A DNA stretch of 34,980 nt from Sphingomonas echinoides ATCC 14820 (GCF_000241465.1 NZ_JH584236.1:219781-254760), one strand, 5' to 3'. Shown: positions 23,369-32,532, counted from the first letter of the stretch. A program made the numbers and translations. Notes: generated from the letters alone by a model not told the origin.

Positions 23369-23958
23369 AGGATGGGTGTCCCGGTGCCGATGATCTGCTT
23401 CGCGCAGGCGAAGCCGATCTCGCCGTAGCGGCTGTCGAACCCGTCGGGGTGCGCGGTGCCGACATAATAGCAACCTTCGGGCACCCGTCCGACCGGCCCC
23501 GGCGTCAGCACTTCGCCGAAACGCGAGCGCGGCTTCATGTGGGCGACGCGAACGCCGTCGACATAGACCCATTCCCCGCGATGCTCGACCAGCGCGCCGG
23601 CCTCGCCGATCACGCGCTTGCCGAACGGTCCCGAATCCGGTCCAAAGTGGCGGCGCACCAGCTCGCCCTCGGGCGGCGCGAAGAACACATAGTCGCCCTT
23701 CGCGGGTACGCGGCCGCGCTGGATGAAGAACGCCCAGTTGGGGAGGCTCTCGCTGGCGTTTATCATGAAGGCGTGGGTCTCGCGCCACGCCGCGATCGAG
23801 TTGTAGCCGCCCCACACGATCCCGAGCAGCGCGACCGCGCTCCACTGGCGAACCCGCTTGACGATCAGCGCCTTGCGGGCCGCGCGGTCCCCGGCGACGT
23901 CAACCGCCGTGGGAGCCGCATGACCGACCCGCGCCAGCGCCTCAGTTGCCGCTGCCAT
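23365..23958 (-). CDS. S26 signal-peptidase-like protein (TraF/TrhF type)
   Basis: Peptidases of this type process conjugative pilins; RP4 TraF also joins the pilin ends to a ring. The 197-aa product has an N-terminal membrane segment (about residues 35-52), the Ser motif NASESLPNWAFF, the Lys motif GKRVIGEAG, and the C-terminal box DSRYGEIGF. All are standard for S26 enzymes. The start at 23958 (MAAATEALAR) overlaps trbI by 17 nt. F itself has no such gene in this place, but IncH and SXT-like systems carry trhF here. Its likely substrate is the pilin at 32209-32532. Confidence 0.87.
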   Translation of the reverse strand: MAAATEALARVGHAAPTAVDVAGDRAARKALIVKRVRQWSAVALLGIVWGGYNSIAAWRETHAFMINASESLPNWAFFIQRGRVPAKGDYVFFAPPEGELVRRHFGPDSGPFGKRVIGEAGALVEHRGEWVYVDGVRVAHMKPRSRFGEVLTPGPVGRVPEGCYYVGTAHPDGFDSRYGEIGFACAKQIIGTGTPIL

Positions 23959-24622
23959 CGACCCCTCCCGGCGCGGAATGGGTGATCGTCGCCTCGACCG
24001 GCGAGACCGGCGCAGGCCCGAACGGGGAAGCGGTCGGGACCGCCGTCCCTGGCGCGGCCGGCGCGACGGTCCCGGAGGCTGGTGGGAGCATCGCACCGAC
24101 CGCGGGACCTGCCGGGGCGTTCGGCGCGGCCGCGGGGAGCGGCACGCGCGCGAAGACCGCGCGGCGGATCTGGTCGGTGATATCGGGGACGTTCTTCGAC
24201 AGCACCGCCTCGCCGACGAGGACGGTGGTGCCGCTCGCGCCGACCTTCTTCATCTCGTCGTCGAGCGCCGACATGAAGGCCTGGGTCTGCGCGGCCACCT
24301 GTTGGGGCTGGCCGTTGCTGTGGCTCTGCGCCTGGACATATTCCGAGACGATGCCTTCGAGCCGCACGCTCGCCATCGGCACGGTCGCCGGCGGGGCCAG
24401 GAGATGCTTGGTCACCCACGCCCCCCACAGCAGCACCGCGACCGCCAGCGCGACCGCGACATAGGCGATGACGGGCAGGCCTTGCGGCTTGCGGCGATCC
24501 ACCTTGTCCGCGACCGGACGGCGCGGTGCCGCGCCGGCTGCGTCCTCACGGGGTGCCGGGGCCGAGGCGGACGATTGCACCGCCGCGGACGCGGCCTCGG
24601 GACGATCGAGAACATCAACCAT
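23942..24622 (-). CDS. trbI: TrbI-like F-type inner-membrane protein
   Basis: F TrbI is an inner-membrane protein that influences pilus length and retraction. The 226-aa product has a cytoplasmic N-terminus, one membrane segment (about residues 49-70), and a periplasmic domain with VLVGEAVLSKNVPDITDQI, which matches the core of the TrbI_Ftype family. The C-terminal 70 residues are Ala/Pro-rich and extra compared with F TrbI (128 aa). It overlaps the upstream 124-aa gene by 8 nt. Confidence 0.82.
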   Translation of the reverse strand: MVDVLDRPEAASAAVQSSASAPAPREDAAGAAPRRPVADKVDRRKPQGLPVIAYVAVALAVAVLLWGAWVTKHLLAPPATVPMASVRLEGIVSEYVQAQSHSNGQPQQVAAQTQAFMSALDDEMKKVGASGTTVLVGEAVLSKNVPDITDQIRRAVFARVPLPAAAPNAPAGPAVGAMLPPASGTVAPAAPGTAVPTASPFGPAPVSPVEATITHSAPGGVDGSGN

Positions 24623-24989
24623 GACGGGAGCCTTTCGTGGAAGTGATGATCGCGCCGAGCAGGCGCACGCGGGTCACGGCGACGATGCCGAACGCGACCA
24701 GCCACACGACGAACAGCTGGTCGCCGAACGCCGCGCGGCGTGCCTGGTCGGCCGCGACGAAGCGCGTGCCGAGGTTGGCGACCTGCGAGAAGAAGCCGAG
24801 CGCGGTGAAGTCGCCTAGCATCAGGAAGAACAGGATCGCGACGCCGAAGGTCGCGAGCAGCGTCATCGCCATCCAGCCCGACACCCGCAACAGGATGTAG
24901 CAGGCGTCGCCGATCGCGCGCGTGCCCGTGCGTTTCCAGTCGGTCGCGGTCGGCGTACGCCAGTCGCGCTCGTGCGTGAAGGCGTTCAT
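24615..24989 (-). CDS. Uncharacterised two-TM protein between traC and trbI, 124 aa
   Basis: Two membrane segments (about residues 38-60 and 91-108) with a basic N-terminus and a short basic C-terminus. The ATG at 24989 overlaps the traC stop in ATGA. Family not recognised. Its position after the traC ATPase suggests an inner-membrane role near the motor, but this is inference from context only. Confidence 0.75.
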   Translation of the reverse strand: MNAFTHERDWRTPTATDWKRTGTRAIGDACYILLRVSGWMAMTLLATFGVAILFFLMLGDFTALGFFSQVANLGTRFVAADQARRAAFGDQLFVVWLVAFGIVAVTRVRLLGAIITSTKGSRHG

Positions 24990-27550
24990 TCCGCCGCCTC
25001 CACCCAGGGCTCGCCCGGAGGATTGTCGCGATATTCCTCGGGGAAGGCGACGCGTTCGATCGCCTCGTCCATCGAACAGCCGAGGTCGATCAGATGCTCG
25101 ATATCGGCGAAGGTCTGCGGGCTGGAGGAATAGAGCGTCGCCGAATATTTATCGAGGACGAGCCGCCCGACCGCCATCGATTCCGGCCCCTTGATGAGGA
25201 TGTCGGAATATTCCGCGCCGTTGCGCTTCAGCGAACGCAGCAGGCTTTCGGTGTAGGGGTCCATGTCGAAGCGGCCGTGCTTCTGGAAGTCCGAGATCGT
25301 GTCGGGCTTCTGCATCAGGATGACCGACCAGTCGGAGTTCTCCAGCGCCGCGAGGCTCCCTTCCGACTTGTAATAGTCGTTGAGGCTCTGCGTCGCGGTG
25401 ATGAGCGAGGCGCCATATTTGCGGCAGGTTCGGCTGTAGGTCTCGACGAAATCGGCCATCGACCCACCGCGCAGCATCTGCCACGCCTCGTCGATCAGCA
25501 GCGCCTTGGGGATCTGGCGATCCATCCGGCGCATCGTCTGCGACGACATGAACATGATCGCAGTCAGCACGACCGAGCGCAGTTCCTCGCGGCTCGACAG
25601 GTCCGAGAGCTCGAACACGGTCAGCGCGTTCGACATGTCCACCGACGCCTCGCCGGTGAAGAAGCTGCCGTAGGTGCCCTTTCCCGAGAACGGGAACATC
25701 GCGATCGCGAGATCCGTCCCCTGCACAGAGCCGTCGGAGCCGAGCGCCTCGATCACGTCGTCGACGCACCCTCCCCTGCCCTTGGCCTCCCACACCTGGT
25801 TGACCGCACGATCGATCAGACCGCGCTCGGTGTCGTTGAGCTTGTCGATGTGACGGCCCATCTGCCCGATGATCGACTTGAGCATCGCCAGCGCGTCGAC
25901 GAGATAATCCTCGTCCTGCGCCACCAGCGTCTCGTCGATCATCGAGAACGGATTGAGGCTGAACCCGTCGCGCAGGCGAAACTCGACGAAGTTGCCGCCC
26001 AGGCTCTTGGCCATATGCTCGAACGAGCGGCCGTCATCGATCACGATGATCTTCGCGCCCACGCCGGCGAACGCCGCGCACAGCTCCTGCAGCGCGACCG
26101 ACTTGCCCGAGCCGGACTTGCCGAACACCGCGACATTGTGGTTGCCGGCCTTGTTCTCGAACGGCGACCAGAAGAAGGGCTGGCCGCGCCGCCCGATGAA
26201 CATCAGGTGCGGCAGATGCCCGCCGAGATACTCGCCCTGGATCGGCAGCATATTCGCCGCGGTCGAGGTCAGCATCGTGCGCAGCCGCTTCATGCGCTTC
26301 AGGTCGCTGTCGAGCCCGTTGCCGAGCGTCATCGGCAGACACGACATGAACGCCATGATCTGGAGGAACCGCTCGTCGAGCAGGTCCCACCCGGCCGCCT
26401 TGTACATCGACTTGACGGTGCGCTCGTTAGCGTCCCCCTGCCCCTTCGGGCTGATGATGCCTACCGCATAATAGGCCTGCACCAGCTTCTTGCCGAGACG
26501 CAGCTCCTGGGTGACATGCTCCCATTCGCGGCTCTGGTCCTTCAGCTGCGGGAGCAGCCGCGCCGACTTCGAGTCCGCCAGGCTCGACGTACGCATGAAC
26601 TTGTAACCGGCCTTAGACGAGGCGGCCTGTTCGTCCTGGTAGCACAGGCATAGCGACGTGAGAGTCGGGCACCCCGGGCGCAGCTTGTCGGAGAACATGT
26701 CGCCGATCAGCTTCTGCACGTCCCACGGCGCCCAGCGGTTCGGCAGGTTCCTGACCGAGAAGAAGCGATAGTCGAACGTGTCGGGCCGGATCTCCTGATA
26801 CTGCGTCTCGCCCGACAGGTTCGTCACCGCGCGCAGCGGCTCGACCGATACCAGCAGGCGGTCGGCCTGGACGACGGTCTGGACGTCGCGCCGCACGCAT
26901 TGGTCGGCGATCGGATCGAGTTCTGAATATTCCGAGACGTGGTCGGAGACGTCGAACGCCGGCGCGGTGATGTCGTCGATCAGCGCGATCAGATCGACCG
27001 GCTTCAGCCGGGTTGCCGGCATGTCGATCGACTGCAGCGTCGAGACGATGCTGTCGCGGACGCCGGTCAGCTCCTCCGGTGTCGCCTTCCCGCTACGGAT
27101 CGAGACCGACAGGAAGATGCGATGGTTGCGGACGTGGAACGGTCCGTCCTTCGACATCGATACCCATGCGCCGTGACGCAGGAACGCCGACCGCCGCTCG
27201 GCGATCTTGCGATGGATGCCGCCCGCCTTGTAGCGCGGCAGCGCATATTGCGCGATCAGCGCGCCCACACGCGGGCTCTGGAATGCGAGCAGCTGGACCC
27301 GCGCGCTGGGCGGGACGCTCTCGGACAGCATCTGCGCGATGATCTCCCCGGTGCGCTCGTCCGCACCCATGAGCGGCGCGAGTTCCAGCGCGAACGCGAT
27401 GCTGTCGGTCTGGTAGAACAGGTCGTGCCGCGCGTCGTAGCTGCGATACGGCAGCCACTGCGACAGCATCGGCGCGCCATGCGAGGGTGTTCCCTGGTCG
27501 GGTGCGCGCGTATCGCCGAGCAGGCGGGCTATGAAGCCGGTCTTCGCCAT
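24986..27550 (-). CDS. traC: TraC, VirB4-type ATPase of the transfer apparatus
   Basis: TraC powers pilus assembly at the inner membrane. The 854-aa product (F: 875) has an N-terminal TraC_F_IV domain (YRSYDARHDLFYQTDSIAFA) and a C-terminal AAA-like ATPase. Walker A is GKSGSGKS at residues 477-484 and Walker B is ALLIDE at about 683-688. The conserved GASLITATQSLNDYYKSE (sensor/Gln) segment follows. It starts 5 bp after traV, with all catalytic motifs intact. Confidence 0.96.
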   Translation of the reverse strand: MAKTGFIARLLGDTRAPDQGTPSHGAPMLSQWLPYRSYDARHDLFYQTDSIAFALELAPLMGADERTGEIIAQMLSESVPPSARVQLLAFQSPRVGALIAQYALPRYKAGGIHRKIAERRSAFLRHGAWVSMSKDGPFHVRNHRIFLSVSIRSGKATPEELTGVRDSIVSTLQSIDMPATRLKPVDLIALIDDITAPAFDVSDHVSEYSELDPIADQCVRRDVQTVVQADRLLVSVEPLRAVTNLSGETQYQEIRPDTFDYRFFSVRNLPNRWAPWDVQKLIGDMFSDKLRPGCPTLTSLCLCYQDEQAASSKAGYKFMRTSSLADSKSARLLPQLKDQSREWEHVTQELRLGKKLVQAYYAVGIISPKGQGDANERTVKSMYKAAGWDLLDERFLQIMAFMSCLPMTLGNGLDSDLKRMKRLRTMLTSTAANMLPIQGEYLGGHLPHLMFIGRRGQPFFWSPFENKAGNHNVAVFGKSGSGKSVALQELCAAFAGVGAKIIVIDDGRSFEHMAKSLGGNFVEFRLRDGFSLNPFSMIDETLVAQDEDYLVDALAMLKSIIGQMGRHIDKLNDTERGLIDRAVNQVWEAKGRGGCVDDVIEALGSDGSVQGTDLAIAMFPFSGKGTYGSFFTGEASVDMSNALTVFELSDLSSREELRSVVLTAIMFMSSQTMRRMDRQIPKALLIDEAWQMLRGGSMADFVETYSRTCRKYGASLITATQSLNDYYKSEGSLAALENSDWSVILMQKPDTISDFQKHGRFDMDPYTESLLRSLKRNGAEYSDILIKGPESMAVGRLVLDKYSATLYSSSPQTFADIEHLIDLGCSMDEAIERVAFPEEYRDNPPGEPWVEAAE

Positions 27551-27555
27551 GACGA

Positions 27556-28341
27556 TCAGTCCTCCACGCGCGGCGAGAAGGTCGCTGGGCGGTTACCCGG
27601 CGTGCTCGACGCGAGTTCGGGCGAAGCCGGCTTCTGCGTCGCGGCGATCGGCACACCCTTGCCAGCAGCCGCGTCGCGCGCCCTGGCCCGCGCGGCCGCG
27701 ACCGCTGCCGCACTTGGTGCGCCGACCGCGCTCGCCGCACCTGCGGCCGCTGCCGGGGCGGCGACCTGCGCGACCTCGGCGGGCACCGGGGGAAGCGCGG
27801 CGATCGGCGCGCCGAGCTGCGAGAGGATCTCGGGGCTGACGTTGAGCGTCTGCGTCGCGGCAAGCGCCGAACCGTGGCCGTCGGTCGCCGCCAGCCACTG
27901 GCCGTTGTCGACCACCGCCTGCACGACCGCGGTCTCGTGGAAGCGCCCAGCCGCGTCGACATGCGAGGGGAACACGATCCGCAACACCTTCTGCGGCCCG
28001 ACCCCCGCCGCCTGCGCCGGCACCGGCGTCGAGGCATAGGCGATCCGCTGCGTTCCCCCGCTGTTGCGCGCGGGTGCCTGGTACGGGCCTGCCGGATGAT
28101 AGCCGCTGTCGCCGGTGATCTCGGCCAGCGCCTTGTCATCGATGACGGTCGCCGGCGAGCAGCTGCCGCCCTCGGGCGCGCCGCACGCGAACTTGCCCGA
28201 GATGTTGGTCCCCAGCGTGGTGCAGCTGGCGAGCAGTCCCAGGCTCGCGGTCGTCGCCAGCGCCGCAATACGCTTCGCGCGGGCGTGCGGGCGATAGTCG
28301 GAAACCGGGCAGGCCGGCAGGCGGATCACGGATCGGGTCAC
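27556..28341 (-). CDS. traV: TraV outer-membrane lipoprotein
   Basis: TraV is the lipoprotein (VirB7-like role) of the outer-membrane core with TraK and TraB. A lipobox LLASC follows a hydrophobic stretch, and the mature start CTTLGTNISGKFACG with a second cysteine pair in GSCSP is typical of TraV. The start is the GTG at 28341, overlapping the dsbC stop in GTGA; this gives a long 25-residue basic n-region before the hydrophobic core. A GTG four codons later is also possible. At 261 aa it is longer than F TraV (171) because of an Ala/Pro-rich C-terminus. Confidence 0.9.
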   Translation of the reverse strand: MTRSVIRLPACPVSDYRPHARAKRIAALATTASLGLLASCTTLGTNISGKFACGAPEGGSCSPATVIDDKALAEITGDSGYHPAGPYQAPARNSGGTQRIAYASTPVPAQAAGVGPQKVLRIVFPSHVDAAGRFHETAVVQAVVDNGQWLAATDGHGSALAATQTLNVSPEILSQLGAPIAALPPVPAEVAQVAAPAAAAGAASAVGAPSAAAVAAARARARDAAAGKGVPIAATQKPASPELASSTPGNRPATFSPRVED

Positions 28342-29150
28342 GACTTGGCTCCCTTCAACCATTCGACGAGCTGGGCCTTGGGCCTGAAACCCTCGATCAC
28401 CGCCCCGTCGGAGCGGACGATGACGGGCGTCCCGTTGATGCCGTGCGCCTTGGCGAACGCCTCGTTCTCATCGAGACCGCTGGTGTCGCACTTCGGGCCT
28501 GCCGGGACCGGGTTCTGCGCATAGGCCGCGCGGACCGCCGCATGACGATCGCGGGCGCACAGCACCTGGTTGGCGATCTCGCGGCTTCCCAGCACCGAGA
28601 TCGGGCGCTCGATGACGCGCACGTTCATCGTCTCGAGCGCCTGACTGAGCGCGCGGCAGTAGCCGCAGTGGAAATCGGAGAAGACGGTGACCGTCTGCGT
28701 GCCCGAACCCCACGCGATCGCACCCTTGCTCGACAGCCGCGTCACATCGAGCGTGCGGGCGACGGCGGGCTGGGTCGTGACTCGCGCACCCGCCCGCGCC
28801 GCGCCGGCCTCGGGCGCATCGGGCGTGGCATTGGCCTTCGCCGCGCCGCCCACCAGCATATCGGGATTGAGCGCGAGCAGCTTGGCGGCGGTCAGATCCT
28901 GCCGCGTCTCCATGTCATAGACGCGGCCGATGACGAGATAGCGCGCCGACTTGTCGACGTAGAACAAGTTCGCACCCGCCACGACCTCGCACAGCCCGTC
29001 GACCTTGGAGCAGTCGATCGCATCGACCTTGGTCTTGGGAAGCCGCTTCTGCAGCGCGACCTGGACCTGCGCGCCGATCGGCGCTTCGGCCGAGCCGGTC
29101 AGCAGCATCGCCGCCCCCGCCATCGCGCCGATCATGATAGTATTTGCCAT
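28338..29150 (-). CDS. dsbC: DsbC-like periplasmic disulfide isomerase
   Basis: DsbC proteins form and correct disulfides in the periplasm; plasmid copies serve cysteine-rich transfer proteins such as TraN, TraU and TraH. The 270-aa product has a signal-like N-terminus, a DsbC/G N-terminal dimerisation domain (about 25-100, with LFYVDKSARYLVIGRVYDM), a low-complexity linker and a thioredoxin domain. The active site is CGYC at residues 162-165 in FSDFHCGYC, with the cis-proline in GTPVI. It lies 20 bp downstream of traB. Confidence 0.93.
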   Translation of the reverse strand: MANTIMIGAMAGAAMLLTGSAEAPIGAQVQVALQKRLPKTKVDAIDCSKVDGLCEVVAGANLFYVDKSARYLVIGRVYDMETRQDLTAAKLLALNPDMLVGGAAKANATPDAPEAGAARAGARVTTQPAVARTLDVTRLSSKGAIAWGSGTQTVTVFSDFHCGYCRALSQALETMNVRVIERPISVLGSREIANQVLCARDRHAAVRAAYAQNPVPAGPKCDTSGLDENEAFAKAHGINGTPVIVRSDGAVIEGFRPKAQLVEWLKGAKS

Positions 29151-29170
29151 GTGACCACCTCCTTCCGGGC

Positions 29171-30490
29171 TCAGTTCTGGATGAAGACGCCTTCGAGGAA
29201 GACGATCTCGACATCGATGCCGGTCGGCATCTCGATGATGGGCTGGTACTGTTCGGCGCGCTCGATCAGGTATTTGCTGACCATGTCGGCCGACTGCGCG
29301 ACGCCGTTGCCGATCCCGGCCTGGGCGATATCGCCGATGCCGAGTTGCTGGCGCTTGCCGTTGACGGTGACGTTGGTGCCCTGGAGCAGCATGTCGGTGT
29401 TGGCCGAGAAGCCACGCCCGAACCCGCCCGCTATCCCGGCGATGAAGGCCTGGGTGACGAGCCCGCCTTCGCGACTGACGACACGGCCGCGCACGCCGGT
29501 CTTGCCGGCGAAGCTGATGAAGCCCTTCACGTCCGACACCGCGAACCGGCCATTGGCCTGCGGACAGGTCATCCGCTGCAGCTTCACATAGACCTTCTCG
29601 GAAGAGAGATCGCCGCGCGCCGCGCCGTTGATGACGCAGCCTTCGATCCGCGTCGTGAGCAGCTTGCCGTTCTGGTAGACCGAGCGCGCCGGGCCGGTGA
29701 TGCGCAGGATCACCGGCAGCGGATCGGTCTGCGACTGCACCCCCGCCGAGGCGTCGACGCCGACGATGACCTTCGCCTTCGCGATCGAGTTGGGCGGCAG
29801 GTAATTGGGGCTGTCGGTGTAGCTGGTCGTGCCACCCGAGATCCGAGTCGCGGTGCCCGAGGGGCCGCCCTCGAACGACACCAGCTTGATCGAGCGCGAC
29901 TGCGACACCGCAGCCGCTGCCGCCTCGCCCGCCGTCATCGGCGCGCCGGGAGTGCGGTAATTGGGCTGGCCGGGGCCATACATCTGCGTCGGAGCCGGCG
30001 CGGCCGGCGCGGCGTTACGCTGCGCGATCTGCTGGCGAAGCTGGTCGTTCTCCTGCTGATAGGCGCTCATGACCCGCTGGCCATCGCTCGCCATCGACTG
30101 CTTCTCGCCCTGGAGCGCGGCGATCTGCGCCTGCAACTGCTCCATCTGCGCGCGCTGGCCGTCGACGCCCTTCAGCTGATTGTTGATCGACTGCATCTGC
30201 GCTTCGGATGCGGCCTGCCATTCACGCTGCGACATGTTCCGGTTGACCATGTCGTCGGTGGTGATCTTCACCTCCTTCCCGTCGGTGCCGACCGGCTTCA
30301 GCTTGGCATCGTCGCCCATGACGTACCAGGAGCCCAGCACCAGCGCGACGGCGCCACCAAAGCCGAGGTAGAGCAGCTGCTTCTTGCGGACGGCATCGTT
30401 GCCGGCCATCAGCTCGCTGTCCCCGCCCTCCTCCGGCTCGGTATCGAGCTGCTTGGCACGGTTACGCTGGAAGATGTCCTTGAGGCTCAT
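29171..30490 (-). CDS. traB: TraB, VirB10-like core complex protein
   Basis: TraB spans the envelope and links the inner-membrane motor to the outer-membrane ring. A cytoplasmic N-terminus is followed by one membrane segment (about residues 41-57), a predicted coiled coil rich in Gln (about 95-160, NQLKGVDGQRAQMEQLQAQI) and a Pro/Ala linker. The C-terminal beta domain contains YLPPNSIAKAKVIVGVDASAG and GRGFSANTD, typical of VirB10/TraB. The 439-aa length is close to F (475). Its ATG overlaps the traK stop in ATGA. Confidence 0.95.
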   Translation of the reverse strand: MSLKDIFQRNRAKQLDTEPEEGGDSELMAGNDAVRKKQLLYLGFGGAVALVLGSWYVMGDDAKLKPVGTDGKEVKITTDDMVNRNMSQREWQAASEAQMQSINNQLKGVDGQRAQMEQLQAQIAALQGEKQSMASDGQRVMSAYQQENDQLRQQIAQRNAAPAAPAPTQMYGPGQPNYRTPGAPMTAGEAAAAAVSQSRSIKLVSFEGGPSGTATRISGGTTSYTDSPNYLPPNSIAKAKVIVGVDASAGVQSQTDPLPVILRITGPARSVYQNGKLLTTRIEGCVINGAARGDLSSEKVYVKLQRMTCPQANGRFAVSDVKGFISFAGKTGVRGRVVSREGGLVTQAFIAGIAGGFGRGFSANTDMLLQGTNVTVNGKRQQLGIGDIAQAGIGNGVAQSADMVSKYLIERAEQYQPIIEMPTGIDVEIVFLEGVFIQN

Positions 30491-31299
30491 GGCCGCACTC
30501 CGTTGGCGAGGCCCGAAGGCGTGACGATATAGGCGGTGGTGGCTTCACCGGGCTTGAGGTTGGGGTTGGCGACCGAGACCGCGATCGCGTTCGACGGTGC
30601 GATCGTTCCCTCGCCCAGCGCGACCGGAACCTTGCCCCGGTTCTCGATCCTGAGCGTGCGGCCTGCGAGGCTGGCGCCGCGATACTCGGCGACCATCTGG
30701 ACCTTGAGCGAGCCAATCATCACCGGGTCGGTGACCGCGGGCCTGACCTCGAACCCTTCGAGCGGCGCGGACTGGAACATCGCCTGGACCAGCGTGGCGG
30801 ACGCCTCCTGCGGCGATGCCGCGACGGCCGCGACCTGCGTTTCCGCGGCACCACCGATATCCTTGTTCTCGACGAACACCTGCTGCGCGTCGTCGCCGGC
30901 GAGCCGGCACGAGAATTTGTACACATAACCCTTCGACGTCGTGCCGAAGAACGACACGTTCGGCCGCGAATAGGCTTCCGGGACCGACACATAGATGTCG
31001 CCCCGGGTCGGTTCATTGACCACGGTGAAATCGTCGGTATCGACCCCGGTGGTCAGCTTCGAGACGCTGGCGAAGCGATCGTCCTTGAGGCTGACGCGGG
31101 TCAGCCCCGACTTCGACATCGTGCAGGCGACCTCGCTGTTGTCCTTTGCCAGCACATGCTCGTCGGCGAAGGCCGGCGCGGCGAGGACCACGCCGCCCGC
31201 CACGATCATCCCCGCCCCGATCAGGCGCGATAGCGAACACAGGCGCGATGCGAAGGCGGTCCCGCCCCCGATCAGCCCGACTGCGACCCAGGCGGTCAT
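30487..31299 (-). CDS. traK: TraK, VirB9-like secretin-type protein
   Basis: TraK forms the outer-membrane ring with TraV and TraB. The 270-aa product has a long N-terminal hydrophobic export region ending near APAFADEHVL. The beta-rich body contains DDRFASVSKLTTG, GDIYVSVPEAY and the C-terminal LRIENRGKVPVALGEG. The start at 31299 is taken because its ATG overlaps the traE stop in ATGA. An internal ATG 30 codons later would give a more ordinary signal peptide. Confidence 0.92.
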   Translation of the reverse strand: MTAWVAVGLIGGGTAFASRLCSLSRLIGAGMIVAGGVVLAAPAFADEHVLAKDNSEVACTMSKSGLTRVSLKDDRFASVSKLTTGVDTDDFTVVNEPTRGDIYVSVPEAYSRPNVSFFGTTSKGYVYKFSCRLAGDDAQQVFVENKDIGGAAETQVAAVAASPQEASATLVQAMFQSAPLEGFEVRPAVTDPVMIGSLKVQMVAEYRGASLAGRTLRIENRGKVPVALGEGTIAPSNAIAVSVANPNLKPGEATTAYIVTPSGLANGVRP

Positions 31300-31883
31300 G
31301 CGTCGTCTCCGATGGTTGCCGCGGCGTCCTTGTCGGCCTTGGTGACCATCCCGAAGCCCTTGAGCTGGAGAGTCAGGCCGCGATACGCCCAGTAGAAGCG
31401 GAACGTCCTCGGCTCGGCGGTGACCGACTTCGAGCCGACGACGGTGTGCAGCGTGCCGGTCACTTCCGAGGTCAGTTTCTCGGTGTCGACCTTCATGCCG
31501 GCGAGCGTGAAATACTGGCTGATGCTCGATCCGCGCTGCTCGTTGAGGATCTTCATCAGGTCGCGCTTGAGCGAACCATGTGCTTCCGGCGTGGCGATCG
31601 CCAGGATCGAGTCCATCCAGTATTCGAGATTTTCGGGCGAGCGGTTGAGCGTCATCAGCGCGGTGTCGCGCGTGACCATCTCCAGATACTGCTCGCTGAC
31701 CCCGCTCGACGACAGCGTCAGCGGGGAGCGGACGATCGGCTGCAGGACGATCTCCCGGTCACGGGTCGCGCCGACCAGGAACAGCAGCACCACGAGGCCC
31801 GCGAGGACCAGCGCGACGATGCCGAGCATGTTGCGCTGCTTGAGGACGCGCTGCGACTGCGCGAGACCGACAGAATAATCCAT
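31296..31883 (-). CDS. traE: TraE, VirB8-like protein
   Basis: TraE is an inner-membrane protein with a periplasmic VirB8-like domain that nucleates assembly. The 195-aa product (F: 188) has a membrane segment at about residues 20-41 (NMLGIVALVLAGLVVLLFL) and the family region VSEQYLEMVTRDTALMTLN, followed by NLEYWMDSIL. Its ATG directly follows the traL stop (TAAATG). Confidence 0.95.
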   Translation of the reverse strand: MDYSVGLAQSQRVLKQRNMLGIVALVLAGLVVLLFLVGATRDREIVLQPIVRSPLTLSSSGVSEQYLEMVTRDTALMTLNRSPENLEYWMDSILAIATPEAHGSLKRDLMKILNEQRGSSISQYFTLAGMKVDTEKLTSEVTGTLHTVVGSKSVTAEPRTFRFYWAYRGLTLQLKGFGMVTKADKDAAATIGDDA

Positions 31884-32168
31884 TTAGCCCACCATCACGC
31901 GAAGGTGGGAGGGCGGTGTCGCCTTCAGCCCGGTAAAACTCGACGGCAGGTGCCAGTAGGCCATGTGGAGAATCCACGACGTGGCCTTGCCGGCTTTGAG
32001 TTTCCGAAAACCCCACCAGCCGAGCAACGAGACCATCAGTCCGATCACGACGTGCTGCGACAGGATCCCCCAGATGAAGGGGATCGCCATCGCGAGGAAC
32101 TCGTCCAGCGTCCAGAAGCCGATCAGCTCCGGGTCGTCGAGATGCGAAGGGATGGTGTACCGGTCCAT
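31884..32168 (-). CDS. traL: TraL, VirB3-like protein
   Basis: TraL is a small inner-membrane pilus assembly protein. The 94-aa product (F: 91) begins with the family-typical IPSHLDDPELIGFWTLDEFL and has a hydrophobic hairpin (about residues 26-53). It ends with an aromatic stretch YWHLPSSF. It lies 40 bp after the pilin gene and abuts traE. Confidence 0.95.
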   Translation of the reverse strand: MDRYTIPSHLDDPELIGFWTLDEFLAMAIPFIWGILSQHVVIGLMVSLLGWWGFRKLKAGKATSWILHMAYWHLPSSFTGLKATPPSHLRVMVG

Positions 32169-32208
32169 AAGCTAAGCCGCCCTCCCAGCGGTTGATCCAG
32201 CCGACGCC

Positions 32209-32532
32209 TCAGATCGTCGCGGTGACGGTCGAGGTGACGATCGGGATACCCGTGCCCGCGCCGACGCCGACGGCGACGGGAACGGCCACCTGGCCCAGGC
32301 TGAAGCGGCCCGACGCCAGCGCGACGATGCCGCCCGCGAGGCTCATGACGGTGATGATCTTGCCGCCCGAGCCCTCGAGGAAGTCCGTGAACTTCGTCAG
32401 CGCGGTATTGAACGTCGTGTCGGCGCCGGCGAACGCCGCCGACGCGCCCAGGACCATCACCATCGCGATGATCGCCAGGCCGAGAAGGACACCATTGATC
32501 TGGCCACCCTTCGGCATTGAAAGTGCAGACAT
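32209..32532 (-). CDS. traA: TraA-like conjugative pilin precursor
   Basis: This is the predicted subunit of the transfer pilus. The 107-aa precursor has a long signal peptide (hydrophobic core at about residues 14-33) with cleavage after AFA at residue 35. That leaves a 72-residue mature pilin, close to the 70 residues of F pilin. The mature part has a hydrophilic helix (TALTKFTDFLEGSGGK) and two hydrophobic helices with a basic Arg loop (SGRFS), as expected for F-like pilins. The start at ATG 32532 follows GGGGAAAG; the frame to 32559 has no such site. The S26 peptidase at 23365 may process it. Confidence 0.88.
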   Translation of the reverse strand: MSALSMPKGGQINGVLLGLAIIAMVMVLGASAAFAGADTTFNTALTKFTDFLEGSGGKIITVMSLAGGIVALASGRFSLGQVAVPVAVGVGAGTGIPIVTSTVTATI

